Below, in pieces: positions 55,210 to 64,000 of a DNA stretch of 64,000 nucleotides. The DNA is taken from the NCBI RefSeq assembly GCF_001581005.1, contig NZ_LHZV01000062.1, positions 1 to 64,000 of the forward strand, read 5' to 3'. The notes under the pieces are model-generated. The model did no database searches, was not told the DNA's origin, and worked only from the letters and a program-made list of their open reading frames with translations. Both the position numbers and the translations under genes were made by a program. Positions within the stretch are counted from its first letter, which is position 1; each line of letters starts with the position of its first letter. Origin of the DNA: Acetobacter orleanensis (GTDB lineage Bacteria; Pseudomonadota; Alphaproteobacteria; Acetobacterales; Acetobacteraceae).

Positions 55210-57576
55210 ATGACATCAGAGACTTTTGCATCCCCCGCCCGTGAGGCCTTTGCCCGTGTTTCCGCCCGCACGGGCCTGAACATCGAGCCACGGGAAGAGC
55301 AGGACATTCTGCGCCGTATTGCGCGCGCGCTGGAACCCGGAGCGCGGGATATTGAGGACAAGACCTACCGCGACATTCTGTGCGTCTCCCGGCGCAAAAA
55401 GCGCGTCTCCCGCCTTGTGGACATCACGCGGCGCAGCGGGCGCATCTGGATTACGCGGGATGAAATTGAAGACGCTGTCGCGACAATAGAAGATCCGGAA
55501 GCGGATGACAGAGGGCTGGAGCGCGCTCTGGCCCCCGTGACCCGCGCGCGGCTCCGCTCTTACGGTGCAAACCCGAAGGCGGTGTTCGAGACGGTTCAGG
55601 CGGATCTGGTCGATACCGGGCGTGTGCTGTCCCCACCCCAGACCGACCTGCTGCTGATGGCCATTGCGCTGGCGTTTGACCTGCCGGAGGGGGACCCGTT
55701 TCTGGACACAGTCCGGCGGGAGGAAGCCCAGCGCCAGAAGGTTGCCAGCACCATTGAGCGCACGGCGCGGGAGAAGCGCGAGAAAGAAGAATCGCGCCTC
55801 CGCACGTGGGAAGAAAGCCTGGTACAGTTTGATGAGGTGCCGCGCCTGCTGCGCTGCTCCCACAAGGAAGCGCTGCGCTGGATTGCGGAAAATCGTCTCC
55901 CCGTGGCGCGAAAAGTGCGCGAATCGGGCGATCGGGAACGTTGGGAGTTTGATCCGGCGGAACTTATTGCCCTGCGCGGCAAGCTGGGTGAATGGCGTAA
56001 CGGGGGTGTTCCGGCAGTTGTCGGGGCCGGGGGTAAAGCCCCGGACATGGGCCGCAAGGTGGCCAATTCCGTTATTGCCCGCGTGGCAGCGCTAGACCGG
56101 TATGTTGCCCATTTCCGGACAGCGCGCGCGTTGAACCGCCGCATTACCCTTGTGACTGGCCCGACCAATAGCGGCAAATCCTACACAGCGCTGAATGCGC
56201 TGGCGCAGGCGGAAAGTGGTCTGGCGTTGGCCCCGCTCCGCCTGCTGGCGCATGAATTCCGCGAGGCTCTGGCGTCTCGCGGGGTTGAGGCCTCTCTCGC
56301 CACGGGGGAAGAGCGGATTCTGGTGCCGTCCAGCCGCCATCTGGCCGCAACGGTGGAAATGTGCCCGTTCCATAATCCGGTGGATGTCGCGGTGATTGAT
56401 GAAGCACAGATGCTCTTCGATACAGACCGTGGTGCGGCATGGACCGCCGCCATCATGGGGGCTCCGGCCCGCCACCTGTATGTGCTGGGCGCGCCCGACT
56501 GTATTCCCATGGTGCGGCGTATTGCCGAACTGTGTGGGGACCCGCTGGATGAGATTTCACTGGAGCGCAAAAGCCCCCTGAAACCGGCCTCCCAGCCCGT
56601 GCGCTTGCAGGATCTTCAGACCGGGGATGCCGTGATTGCGTTCTCCCGGCGTGAGGTGCTGGACCTGCGGGCCACGCTCATGCAGCAGGGGCGGCGCGTG
56701 GCGGTGGTGTATGGGGCGCTCAGCCCGGAAGTGCGCCGGGCCGAGGCGCAGCGTTTTAACTCCGGGGCTGCGGATATCCTGATTGCCACGGACGCCATTG
56801 GCATGGGGCTGAACCTCTCCATCAAGCGCGTGGTATTTGCAGCGCTCAAGAAATTTGATGGCAAGCAGACGCGTGACCTCACGGTGCAGGAAGTCAAACA
56901 GATTGGCGGCCGCGCCGGGCGTTACGGCAAGCATGAAGTGGGCGTGGTGTCTGTTCTGGCAGGGGCGGGCAGCCCGTCCTTCATCCGTCGCCAGTTGGAG
57001 GCGGATGCGGAAATACCGGAAGACCTGCGCCCGTTCGTGCAGCCGGATGCGGATATCGTGAAGGCTGTTGCAGCGGAAATCGGGTCAGAAAGCCTCTATG
57101 GCGTGCTCTCCCGTATTCATCGCGCCGTGTTGCGCAAGGATGACCCGAATTACCGTCTGGCGGATATGGAGCAGGCGTTTGCCATTGCCTCCGCGCTGGA
57201 AGGGGTGGAGGGGTTGGATCTCACTACCCGCTGGTCCTATGCCATGTGCCCGGTGGATGACCGGGATAATGGCATCAGGCGGCTGGTTGGCTGGGCAGCG
57301 GACCATGCTGCGGGCCGCCGGGTTCTGCCGCCGGGCACCGGGCGTCTGCCCCCCAGTGAACGCGCCAGCCGTGAAGAACTGGAACGCGCCGAAAAACGGC
57401 ATAAGCGGCTTGTTGCGTGGCGTTGGCTGGCGCTGCGTTTTCCGGAATTTTACCCGGACCGCGAGGACGCGGAGGAAACAACGCGCCGCCTGAATGAATG
57501 GATTGAAAGCGTCCTGCGTCAGCAGAGCCGCACCCGCAATGCGGCTCCCGGTGGCAGTTCTCGCAGGCGAGGTTAA
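55210..57576 (+). CDS. SUV3-like RNA helicase with internal HTH domain
   Basis: Second SUV3-family helicase, 788 aa from ATG 55210 (55192 also possible; ribosome site not decisive). An N-terminal region of about 200 residues is followed by a helix-turn-helix/excisionase-like segment (about 210-255; DEVPRLLRCSHKEALRWI, then ENRLPVARKVRESGDRERW). The helicase core starts near 315: Walker A VTGPTNSGKSYTALNAL, VIDEAQMLFD, VLGAPDCIPM, ATDAIGMGLNLSIKRV and VKQIGGRAGRYG. The C-terminal SUV3_C-like part is basic and Arg-rich at the end. Expected 3'-5' RNA unwinding, possibly with a 3' exonuclease (known for mitochondrial SUV3; inferred here). Confidence 0.88.
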   Translation: MTSETFASPAREAFARVSARTGLNIEPREEQDILRRIARALEPGARDIEDKTYRDILCVSRRKKRVSRLVDITRRSGRIWITRDEIEDAVATIEDPEADDRGLERALAPVTRARLRSYGANPKAVFETVQADLVDTGRVLSPPQTDLLLMAIALAFDLPEGDPFLDTVRREEAQRQKVASTIERTAREKREKEESRLRTWEESLVQFDEVPRLLRCSHKEALRWIAENRLPVARKVRESGDRERWEFDPAELIALRGKLGEWRNGGVPAVVGAGGKAPDMGRKVANSVIARVAALDRYVAHFRTARALNRRITLVTGPTNSGKSYTALNALAQAESGLALAPLRLLAHEFREALASRGVEASLATGEERILVPSSRHLAATVEMCPFHNPVDVAVIDEAQMLFDTDRGAAWTAAIMGAPARHLYVLGAPDCIPMVRRIAELCGDPLDEISLERKSPLKPASQPVRLQDLQTGDAVIAFSRREVLDLRATLMQQGRRVAVVYGALSPEVRRAEAQRFNSGAADILIATDAIGMGLNLSIKRVVFAALKKFDGKQTRDLTVQEVKQIGGRAGRYGKHEVGVVSVLAGAGSPSFIRRQLEADAEIPEDLRPFVQPDADIVKAVAAEIGSESLYGVLSRIHRAVLRKDDPNYRLADMEQAFAIASALEGVEGLDLTTRWSYAMCPVDDRDNGIRRLVGWAADHAAGRRVLPPGTGRLPPSERASREELERAEKRHKRLVAWRWLALRFPEFYPDREDAEETTRRLNEWIESVLRQQSRTRNAAPGGSSRRRG

Positions 57577-57675
57577 GGGAAATCCCGTACCGTTCGGCGG
57601 GTATGAAAGTGCGATGGATGTCCTCCTTGGCCAAATCTCTCCCAGTGCAGTCGTTGTAAAGGAGCGTTTGTCACC

Positions 57676-58233
57676 ATGGAGGCTTTGGGCGCAATATCGG
57701 CTCTACTTCGGGCAGACCCACTCCGCTGGCGTCTGCTCGGCATGGTGCGTGACCTGAGGTTGCCAGATGCGTGGATTGGTGCTGGCTTCATACGGAATGC
57801 TGTGTGGGACCATCTACATGGTCGGGCAGGATCCGGGTTGCACAGTGACGTGGACGTAATCTGGTATGACCCGGTACAAACTGACCCCGAAATAGATCGA
57901 ACTTATGAGACCCTGCTTCTGGCAGCAGAACCCGGCGTTGCATGGTCCGTCAAAAATCAGGCCCGAATGCACAAGCGCAATGGTGACCCGCCTTATTCTT
58001 CCACCATGGATGCAATGCGCTACTGGCCTGAAACCGCGACCGCTCTCGCGGCCCGGCGCGATTTGAACAACGAATGTCATATCGCGGCTCCTCTGGGGGC
58101 AGAGGATTTAATGAATCTTGTTTTACGGCCAACGCCGCATTTTGTCCGCAACCGCATGAGGGACTACCACAAACGGGTGCAGGAAAAAGGCTGGACCAGC
58201 GTCTGGCCTCGCCTGACGCTGGTGGCCAAATAA
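57676..58233 (+). CDS. nucleotidyltransferase family protein (DUF925/NTP_transf_6)
   Basis: 185 aa. The Pol-beta-like nucleotidyltransferase signature is visible as GAGFIRNAVWDHLHG followed by the acidic SDVDVIWYDP (two catalytic Asp), then WSVKNQARMHKRNGDPPYSS. The C-terminus matches this family (FVRNRMRDYHKRVQEKGW). AAAGGAG lies upstream of the ATG at 57676. Physiological substrate unknown for the family. Confidence 0.85.
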   Translation: MEALGAISALLRADPLRWRLLGMVRDLRLPDAWIGAGFIRNAVWDHLHGRAGSGLHSDVDVIWYDPVQTDPEIDRTYETLLLAAEPGVAWSVKNQARMHKRNGDPPYSSTMDAMRYWPETATALAARRDLNNECHIAAPLGAEDLMNLVLRPTPHFVRNRMRDYHKRVQEKGWTSVWPRLTLVAK

Positions 58234-58257
58234 CGTTCCGAGACGGCGAGTAACGCG

Positions 58258-59208
58258 CTACCAGGCAACCCCCGTCAGCCGCTCGGACACATCCCACAGG
58301 CGGGCCGCCGTGCTGACTTTCTGTGCGGCGGGTGGCACTTTAGCTGGGCCGGGCGGGCCGCGCCGTTCGCCTGTGCCTTGCGGGCCGTAATAATCACCAT
58401 CCCGCGCCGCCGGGGAAAGGGCTGCGTAAAGCAGCGGTTCCGCCCCCCGTGCCGCAGACTGGCCCATGACGCGTAGAATAGCCGTGCCCAGTACCCGCTC
58501 CGCTTTGCCCACAGCATCCGGCAGGCTGGACGCCGGACCATTGGCAATAATGGAGGTGGAAGACCAGCCGGGATGCGCTGCGCGGGAATGAATTTTCCAG
58601 CCATTCTCCCCGGCGCGTCGGGCTAGTTCCCGTGCAAACAGCAGGTTGGCCAGTTTGCTTTGCTGATACGCGCCAAAGGGGCTGTAGCGGTGGCGGGACT
58701 GTAAATCGTCAAACTGAATGGTATTTTTGCAGGCTGCCAGACTGGCGACAGTCACAACCGTACCGCCACCGGAAGCCGCTTCCAGCAGAGCGCGCAGGCG
58801 GGTGGTGAGCGCAAAATGGCCCAGATGGTTGGTGCCAAACTGCATTTCAAACCCGTCCGCCGTCTCCTGCCTGCGGGCAAGGGCCATCACCCCGGCATTA
58901 TTCACCAGAAAATCCAGAGTGCCTGTGCGGTTGGCAACCTCCGCAGCGCAAGCGGCGATGGAGTCTAGGGACGCAAGGTTGAGGGTAAGCAGTTCGGCCT
59001 CCGCACCGGGGCACCGTGCGCGAAGGGCTGTCAGAGCGGCTTCCCCTCGCTCCATGCTCCGGACTGGCAGCAGTAGTCGCGCGCCACGTGTGGCCAGCCC
59101 ACAGGCCACTTCAAACCCAAGGCCGCTATTGCCGCCTGTTATCAGCGCTACACGGCCTTTCAGGCTGGGCTGGCGGTTGGTCACGGACCATTCGTGTTTG
59201 CCGATCAT
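58258..59208 (-). CDS. short-chain dehydrogenase/reductase (retinol dehydrogenase-like)
   Basis: 316 aa NAD(P)-dependent oxidoreductase. Cofactor motif ALITGGNSGLGFEVACGLA, NNAGVMALAR, catalytic YQQSKLANLLFARELARR, and a C-terminal extension typical of the RDH/WWOX-like SDR group. The Arg-rich loop RSMERGEAAL after beta2 suggests NADP. Its ATG overlaps the DedA stop (ATGA), so co-translated. Substrate unknown. Confidence 0.9.
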   Translation of the reverse strand: MIGKHEWSVTNRQPSLKGRVALITGGNSGLGFEVACGLATRGARLLLPVRSMERGEAALTALRARCPGAEAELLTLNLASLDSIAACAAEVANRTGTLDFLVNNAGVMALARRQETADGFEMQFGTNHLGHFALTTRLRALLEAASGGGTVVTVASLAACKNTIQFDDLQSRHRYSPFGAYQQSKLANLLFARELARRAGENGWKIHSRAAHPGWSSTSIIANGPASSLPDAVGKAERVLGTAILRVMGQSAARGAEPLLYAALSPAARDGDYYGPQGTGERRGPPGPAKVPPAAQKVSTAARLWDVSERLTGVAW

Positions 59209-59951
59209 GAGGGCATAATCCGCAGGCGTTCGTCTTTTTCTGCTGCTGCCAAGGCTTCCTCCGTCAGACGGTGTTCATTGCGTTTCAGGAAAAGGAATGA
59301 CGTGAGGATGACTGTCACGGCGCACACGCCAAAAGCAATTCCCAACGGTACGGACAGCCGCAACACTTCACTCCCCAGCAAATAGGTGCAGATGGCATAG
59401 CCACCCGCCCAGCAGATGCCGCCCAACGCATTATGCCAGAGAAACGTATGCCACGGCATATGGTTCGCCCCGGCCAGCAGTGCGACAAACATGCGCAGCA
59501 CGGCAATAAAGCGGCCAAAAAAGACCACGGACCCACCGTATTTGAGGAACACATACCGCCCCAGCAGCAGGCGGTTGGGTGTCAGGCCAAATTTAGGGCC
59601 ATATTTTTGCAACAGCCGCAGGCCAAGGGCCCGGCCAATCAGATAACCAAAATTATCCCCCATGATTGCTCCGACCACGGCGGCAATCACCACCCCGCTG
59701 ATATTAAGCTTATGGGTTGTGGCGCAGAAAAGTGCTCCGGTTATGATCAGACTCTCGGCAGGCAGGGGCAGCCCCATGCTTTCAAGCATGACCACCACGC
59801 CAATCACAGCATAGCCGTAATGGGAGAACAGGCTGTTCAGGTAATGCAGTGAAAAAATGGATTCGAGAGAGTGTAACAGGACAAAAATCCACTTCAGGCT
59901 GAGCGTGTGGTAAAGGATGCAGCAGGAACAGTGTCCGTCACACGCTGTCAA
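59205..59951 (-). CDS. DedA family membrane protein
   Basis: About 248 aa, VTT/SNARE-associated domain, 4-6 TM/re-entrant segments. Signatures: LESMGLPLPAESLIITGALF, GDNFGYLIGRALGLRLLQKYG, FFGRFIAVLRMFVALLAGANHMPW and FLWHNALGGICWAGGYA. DedA proteins support envelope integrity and lipid carrier recycling. The first about 40 residues (many Cys/His) look atypical, so the true start may be further in. Overlaps the SDR gene by 4 nt. Confidence 0.88.
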   Translation of the reverse strand: MTACDGHCSCCILYHTLSLKWIFVLLHSLESIFSLHYLNSLFSHYGYAVIGVVVMLESMGLPLPAESLIITGALFCATTHKLNISGVVIAAVVGAIMGDNFGYLIGRALGLRLLQKYGPKFGLTPNRLLLGRYVFLKYGGSVVFFGRFIAVLRMFVALLAGANHMPWHTFLWHNALGGICWAGGYAICTYLLGSEVLRLSVPLGIAFGVCAVTVILTSFLFLKRNEHRLTEEALAAAEKDERLRIMPS

Positions 59952-60115
59952 GTCTTGCGGGGTTACGGTATCTGAGCCTTCACAAACGGTGCGATGGGCC
60001 TAACTGTTCCCTACGTACCATCTGTTTTGCGCAGCTTTTCCTGCCCGGTGTCTGTATCTGCTGCCGGAATTACGGTTTGATAGAGGCTCTGTCTGTTAGC
60101 CCGGAGCGCCTTGCC

Positions 60116-62077
60116 ATGTCCGATCTGCCGTCTTCCCTCACAGCCCCAGCGGAAGGTCCCGCGCCCATGCCGTGTGGCACATGGCCGTCCCGTGTTACGG
60201 CGGCTCTGGTGGCGGGGAAAACCCTCTCGCTGTCAGAGGTCAACACGGATGGCAACGCGGTGTTCTGGCTGGAACGGCGCCCGGCTGAAAAGGGCCGTTC
60301 TGTTCTCATGCGGTGGACACAGGGGCAGAGGGCTACGGAAGCCCTCCCAGCCCAATGCGATGTTGCTACCCGTGTGCATGAATATGGCGGCGGAGCCTAC
60401 GCCGTGCGGGGTGGATGCATTGCGTTTTCTGACAAAAAGACCGGCTCGGTCTGGCTGGTGCCGCAGGAAGGCGCTCAGCCCGTGCAGATCGCAGGAGAAG
60501 ACGGCCTGCGTTATGCCGACCTCCGGTTTGATCCTACAGCCACAACTGTTCTGGCTGTGCGGGAAGATCATCGTGCGGAGGGGGAGGCTAAAGCTGCTCT
60601 GGTCGCTCTCAAAATGCCGGTCGGCGCCGCGCGGGCGCAAGAGGGTGTGCTGTATAATGGCCCGGATTTTCTCTCATCGCCCGCTGTCTCGCCAGATGGC
60701 ACACGCATGGCGTGGGTGGAGTGGCAGCATCCCGATATGCCGTGGGATGCCACGCGCCTGTGTCTGGCGGACGTTGAGCGGGATGCGGAAGGTCGGATAA
60801 CCGCTCTGCGCAACCGGCAGGTTCTGACGGGTGCCACGCAACGCGAATCGGTTCTGGAACCGCGCTGGACCGAAAACGGCACGCTGCTGGCGATTTCTGA
60901 CCGCTCCGGCTGCTGGACCCTCTGGCGTGTGCAGGCAGACCATACCCCCCCTTCTCTGGTGCCCTGCACCATGCCCGAGGGTGAGATTGGTCAGCCCGCA
61001 TGGGTGTTTGGGCAGAGAAGCTACCAGCCTTTGCCAGAGGGCGGATGCGTGGTGTTGGCCGTGCGTGACGGCCGTACAAACTGTCTCATTCAGCCCGCGC
61101 AGGGGCAGGCTCTGCCCTGTGCGGCCCACCCGGACCAGTGCCCGGTGCCATTGGCGGATGGTCGTTTTGCATGGCTGGAGGTGCCGGAGGATGCCCTGCC
61201 TGCTGTTGTTGTTGGCAGCATGACACACGGGGCGGAACAGGTCCTGCAACGCGCAGCCACGCTGGACCTCGCACCTGCGGACATTGCTCGTGCGGAAACC
61301 GTACGCTTCCCGGTACCGGGGCTGGAAGGGGCTTCGGGGCACGCCCTGTTCTATCCGCCCGCCAATAGCCGCGCCTGTGTGCCGGAGGGCACGCTGCCCC
61401 CCATGATCGTGCAGGTGCATGGTGGCCCCACGGCGCGGGCTAATGAGGGATTTTCCTTCAAAGTCCAATGGTGGACGTCTCGCGGGTTTGCGGTGCTGGA
61501 TGTCAATTACGGCGGCTCGACCGGATTCGGTCGTGCATGGCGTGAGCGGCTGAATGGCGCATGGGGCGTTGTGGATGTCGCGGATTGTCTGGCCGCCTGC
61601 CGCCATATGGTGGCCACGGGGCGTGTGGACCCCAAGCGCCTTGCCATTCGCGGTTCCAGTGCTGGGGGCATGACTGTGCTGGTCGCTCTTGCCGAATCGG
61701 ATCTGTTTGCTGCTGGTGTCAGCCTTTATGGCGTGACGGATTTGCGGGCCTTGGCGCAGGAGACGCATAAATTCGAGGCCCGTTATCTGGATGGTCTTAT
61801 CGGCCCATGGCCGGAGGCCGAGGCCGTCTATCTGGCTCGCTCGCCCCTGTCGGTCGCGCACAAGATCAAGGCTGCGGTGCTGCTGCTTCAGGGCGCTGAC
61901 GATAAGGTTGTGCCGCCGGGGCAGGCACATGCCATGGCCCGAGCACTGGAAGAAGCAGGCTCGCCATGTACCCTGCATGAATTTCCCGGTGAAGGGCATG
62001 GCTTCCGGCAGGAGGTGACCATTCGCAAGGCGCTGGAAGAAGAGTTGGCGTTTTATGGCCGTGTCTTTGGATTTTAA
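60116..62077 (+). CDS. S9 family prolyl oligopeptidase / dipeptidyl aminopeptidase-type serine peptidase
   Basis: 653 aa from ATG 60116 (GGAG 9 nt upstream; an in-frame start at 60077 is less likely). An N-terminal beta-propeller with WD/TolB-like repeats (about residues 1-390) is followed by the alpha/beta-hydrolase domain: MIVQVHGGPTARAN, LDVNYGGSTGFGRAWRE, nucleophile GSSAGGMTVLVAL, Asp in GADDKVVP and His in GEGHGFRQ. No signal peptide, so cytoplasmic. Converges with the malic enzyme gene. Confidence 0.93.
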   Translation: MSDLPSSLTAPAEGPAPMPCGTWPSRVTAALVAGKTLSLSEVNTDGNAVFWLERRPAEKGRSVLMRWTQGQRATEALPAQCDVATRVHEYGGGAYAVRGGCIAFSDKKTGSVWLVPQEGAQPVQIAGEDGLRYADLRFDPTATTVLAVREDHRAEGEAKAALVALKMPVGAARAQEGVLYNGPDFLSSPAVSPDGTRMAWVEWQHPDMPWDATRLCLADVERDAEGRITALRNRQVLTGATQRESVLEPRWTENGTLLAISDRSGCWTLWRVQADHTPPSLVPCTMPEGEIGQPAWVFGQRSYQPLPEGGCVVLAVRDGRTNCLIQPAQGQALPCAAHPDQCPVPLADGRFAWLEVPEDALPAVVVGSMTHGAEQVLQRAATLDLAPADIARAETVRFPVPGLEGASGHALFYPPANSRACVPEGTLPPMIVQVHGGPTARANEGFSFKVQWWTSRGFAVLDVNYGGSTGFGRAWRERLNGAWGVVDVADCLAACRHMVATGRVDPKRLAIRGSSAGGMTVLVALAESDLFAAGVSLYGVTDLRALAQETHKFEARYLDGLIGPWPEAEAVYLARSPLSVAHKIKAAVLLLQGADDKVVPPGQAHAMARALEEAGSPCTLHEFPGEGHGFRQEVTIRKALEEELAFYGRVFGF

Positions 62078-62183
62078 GGGGAGATTTTAAGAGAATCCCC
62101 AGAAAACATACGCTTTCGTGATCGCTAAAAATGGTCCGGTTGGGAGACGTTTTCTGACCTGCCGACGTTATGCCCTAAAAAAG

Positions 62184-62223
62184 AAAAAGGCCGAATCCTC
62201 CTTCCGGACGATTCGGCCTTTTT
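62184..62223. terminator. bidirectional rho-independent terminator
   Basis: A 14-bp perfect stem, AAAAAGGCCGAATC (62184-62197) with GATTCGGCCTTTTT (62210-62223), 12-nt loop, between the convergent peptidase and malic enzyme genes; A-runs and T-runs on both sides allow use in either direction. Confidence 0.92.
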
Positions 62224-62234
62224 GTGTGCGGCAC

Positions 62235-63869
62235 TTAGTCTGTGTAGCGCGGCGTATAGGTCAGGCTTTCAATCCATGCCCGGATATCATCCGGGCGTTC
62301 CACCGTGGCCGCGCCCTGATCGAAAATGAATTCGGCAATGCGCGTGGCGGAGGTAATGGAGACTTCCAGAATCTCGCTCTGTGGCGGGAACAGGCGGCCC
62401 CGTTCCTGAGACGCCAGATCGACCTGATCCGCCAGTGCCTTGGCCGCGGTAATCACCATGTCATCGGTAATCAGATCCGGACAAGTGGCGTAAACGGCCA
62501 GCCCCAGAGCCGGGAAAATATAGAAATTGTTGGCCTGCCCCGGATAGAAGGTTTTCTCGTTCAGCGTCACTTCCGGATATTGCAGGCCCGCGGCAAACAG
62601 GGCGCGTCCATCGGACCAGCCATAGGCCTGCTCTGCTGTGCATTCCGCGTTTTTGCCGGGAAGAGAGAGCGCGAAGATGATGGGCCGCTCATTCAGCGCC
62701 GCCATTTCTTCCACAACCGCTTGCGTAAAAGCGCCGCCACAGGTGGAAACGCCGATCAGAATCGTCGGCTTCACGGCTTTGATCGTCGCCAGAAGATCGC
62801 GTGACGGCGGCATGGCCTTCGCAAAGCGGGCCTGTTGTGGGGAAAGATCAGTGCGAGCTGTCTCCAGCAGGCCGTCCACATCCATCAGCGTGATGCGGGA
62901 GACGGCTTCCGCTACCGACAGGCCTTCTTTCTGCATGGCGGTGGCGAGCATGTTGGCCGTGCCCAGACCGGACGAACCTGCTCCGAGGAAGAGGACGCGC
63001 TGCTCCGTCAACGGCTCGTTCTTGATGCGCAGGGCCGTTATCAACCCTGCAAGGGTTACAGCGGCTGTGCCCTGAATATCATCGTTGTAGCAGCGGATGC
63101 GGGGGTAGTATTTTTCCAGATACCGGATGGCGTCCGTGCCCTTCCAGTCCTCAAAATGCAGGCAGCAACGTGGGAAGACCGTCTGCACAGCCTGCACAAA
63201 TTCTTCCACAAACTCATCCAGCACGTCCTGTGTCGGCGGGTCGCGTCGCAGGCCCAGATAGAGCGGGTCGGCCCGCAGGGCTTTGTTTGTGGTGCCAATA
63301 TCAAGCTGGATGGGCAGCAGCACTTCCGGCGGCACAGCCCCACAGGCCGTATAGAGATGTAGCTTGCCAATCGGGATTCCCATCCCGTTCACGCCAATAT
63401 CGCCAAGGCCCAGAATACGCCCCCCCGTGGTCACGCAGATCACCCGGACATCCTCTATCGGCCAGTTGCGGAGGACCTCTGCAATGCGGCCCTTCATGTC
63501 CAGACTGATGTACATGCCACGCGGGCGGCGGTAGATATGGCTGAACTGCTGGCAGACCAGAGCCAATGTCGGCGCGTAGATAATGGGTACGTATTTGGCC
63601 GGGTTGGACATCAGAACCCGGTAAAATAGGGTTTGATTCTGGTCCCGCAGGCCACTCAGATAAATATAGCGCTCAAGGTCGCTGGGTTTGGCGTCCAGAT
63701 GCCGGTGGATGCGCTCAACCTGTCGGTCCAGACTTTCAACATGCGTGGGCAAAAGCCCTTCCAGCCCATACTGCCGCCGTTCCTCAGCCGTAAAGGCTGT
63801 GCCCTTGTTCTGAGTGGCATCATTCAGGAGGGACATGCCCCGGAGGTGCGGGATGGAGGCTTTTGGCAT
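62235..63869 (-). CDS. maeA: NAD-dependent malic enzyme
   Basis: Oxidative decarboxylation of malate to pyruvate with NAD(P); 544 aa from ATG 63869, where AAGGG sits 6 nt upstream (the frame stays open to 63962 without a plausible start). Signatures of the large (SfcA-type) enzyme: YIYLSGLRDQNQTLFYRVL, CVTTGGRILGLGDIGVNGMG, CYNDDIQGTAAVTLAGL, VLFLGAGSSGLGTANML and GQANNFYIFPALGLAVYA. Single gene, terminated by the hairpin at 62184-62223. Confidence 0.94.
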   Translation of the reverse strand: MPKASIPHLRGMSLLNDATQNKGTAFTAEERRQYGLEGLLPTHVESLDRQVERIHRHLDAKPSDLERYIYLSGLRDQNQTLFYRVLMSNPAKYVPIIYAPTLALVCQQFSHIYRRPRGMYISLDMKGRIAEVLRNWPIEDVRVICVTTGGRILGLGDIGVNGMGIPIGKLHLYTACGAVPPEVLLPIQLDIGTTNKALRADPLYLGLRRDPPTQDVLDEFVEEFVQAVQTVFPRCCLHFEDWKGTDAIRYLEKYYPRIRCYNDDIQGTAAVTLAGLITALRIKNEPLTEQRVLFLGAGSSGLGTANMLATAMQKEGLSVAEAVSRITLMDVDGLLETARTDLSPQQARFAKAMPPSRDLLATIKAVKPTILIGVSTCGGAFTQAVVEEMAALNERPIIFALSLPGKNAECTAEQAYGWSDGRALFAAGLQYPEVTLNEKTFYPGQANNFYIFPALGLAVYATCPDLITDDMVITAAKALADQVDLASQERGRLFPPQSEILEVSITSATRIAEFIFDQGAATVERPDDIRAWIESLTYTPRYTD

Positions 63870-64000
63870 TCTAAACCCTTCAAACTTGTGAGACCAACAC
63901 AGAGTGTTCTTCGGAAACGGTAGAAAACTGCGGATTCTCTTATTGGAGCCTGAAAGTAACAAAAATTTCAGCGCGTAAGCCTGAGAATTTCAAGAGGGAG
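63870..64000 (-). promoter_or_regulatory. upstream of malic enzyme, to window edge
   Basis: 131 bases upstream of maeA. AAGGG supplies the ribosome site. No second gene is visible before the edge and no confident promoter could be picked. Confidence 0.3.

Noticed and set aside
60674-61999. 441-codon frame antisense to the S9 peptidase
   Set aside because: Antisense shadow in GC-rich DNA; the plus-strand frame has full catalytic motifs.

Overview
The window is ordinary chromosomal DNA of an acetic acid bacterium (Acetobacteraceae, most likely Acetobacter). The strongest evidence is a PQQ/heme alcohol dehydrogenase pair (adhA-adhB, 28.5-32.2 kb) of the membrane-bound vinegar type, a four-gene heme-copper ubiquinol oxidase operon (cyaBACD order, 34.5-38.4 kb), a heme A synthase (ctaA, 15.6-16.7 kb) and an alphaproteobacterial helicase next to fdxA. 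The DNA is GC-rich throughout. I see no insertion sequence, prophage, CRISPR array, rRNA or tRNA, and the gene set is largely housekeeping.

Layout. 1-5.9 kb (minus): a tripartite RND efflux operon (adaptor, pump, outer-membrane factor), with the last gene running off the left edge through a Gly-Thr hexanucleotide repeat. 6.1-7.5 kb (minus): a sugar-porter MFS protein. 7.7-13.5 kb (minus): the cell-shape operon mreB-mreC-mreD-mrdA-rodA. 13.7-15.6 kb (minus): leuA behind a structured leader that encodes a leucine-rich peptide. 15.6-16.7 kb (minus): ctaA. 16.7-24.2 kb (plus): a TVP38/TMEM64 membrane protein, a Bcr/CflA exporter, a hybrid histidine kinase, apt and a FUSC-type exporter. 24.3-27.7 kb (plus): nadA, nadC and a glycerate kinase, followed by a minus-strand uracil-DNA glycosylase-like gene. 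28.5-32.2 kb (minus): adhA-adhB. 32.4-33.9 kb: a degenerate 2H-phosphoesterase-like gene and a Bax-inhibitor-1 family membrane protein. 34.3-38.4 kb (plus): the cya oxidase operon with a long structured leader. 38.5-41.8 kb (minus): a GATGCC repeat, fdxA and a SUV3-like helicase. 41.9-44.5 kb (plus): leucyl aminopeptidase, a MarR regulator and a secreted protein of unknown function. 44.6-49.3 kb: a small glycan module (GT4 sugar-phosphate transferase, 4,6-dehydratase, DegT aminotransferase, membrane protein). 49.8-55.0 kb (minus): a short Hsp70, a dihydroorotase, glutathione reductase and ferredoxin-NADP reductase. 55.2-64 kb: a second SUV3-like helicase, a nucleotidyltransferase, SDR and DedA genes, an S9 peptidase and malic enzyme.

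Functionally, AdhAB passes electrons from ethanol to ubiquinone and the Cya oxidase returns them to oxygen; CtaA would supply heme A if the oxidase is the ba-type. FdxA, Fpr and Gor provide low-potential and thiol redox functions. The items most worth a second look are two RNA leaders: the leuA leader (leucine-codon peptide plus three hairpins) and the cyaB leader (a 10-bp hairpin covering a Shine-Dalgarno site in front of a small ORF with three consecutive cysteine codons). Others are the two SUV3-like helicases in one window, a 2H-fold protein that has lost both catalytic histidines, and two hexanucleotide repeats. I found no clear, wholly new multi-gene system.
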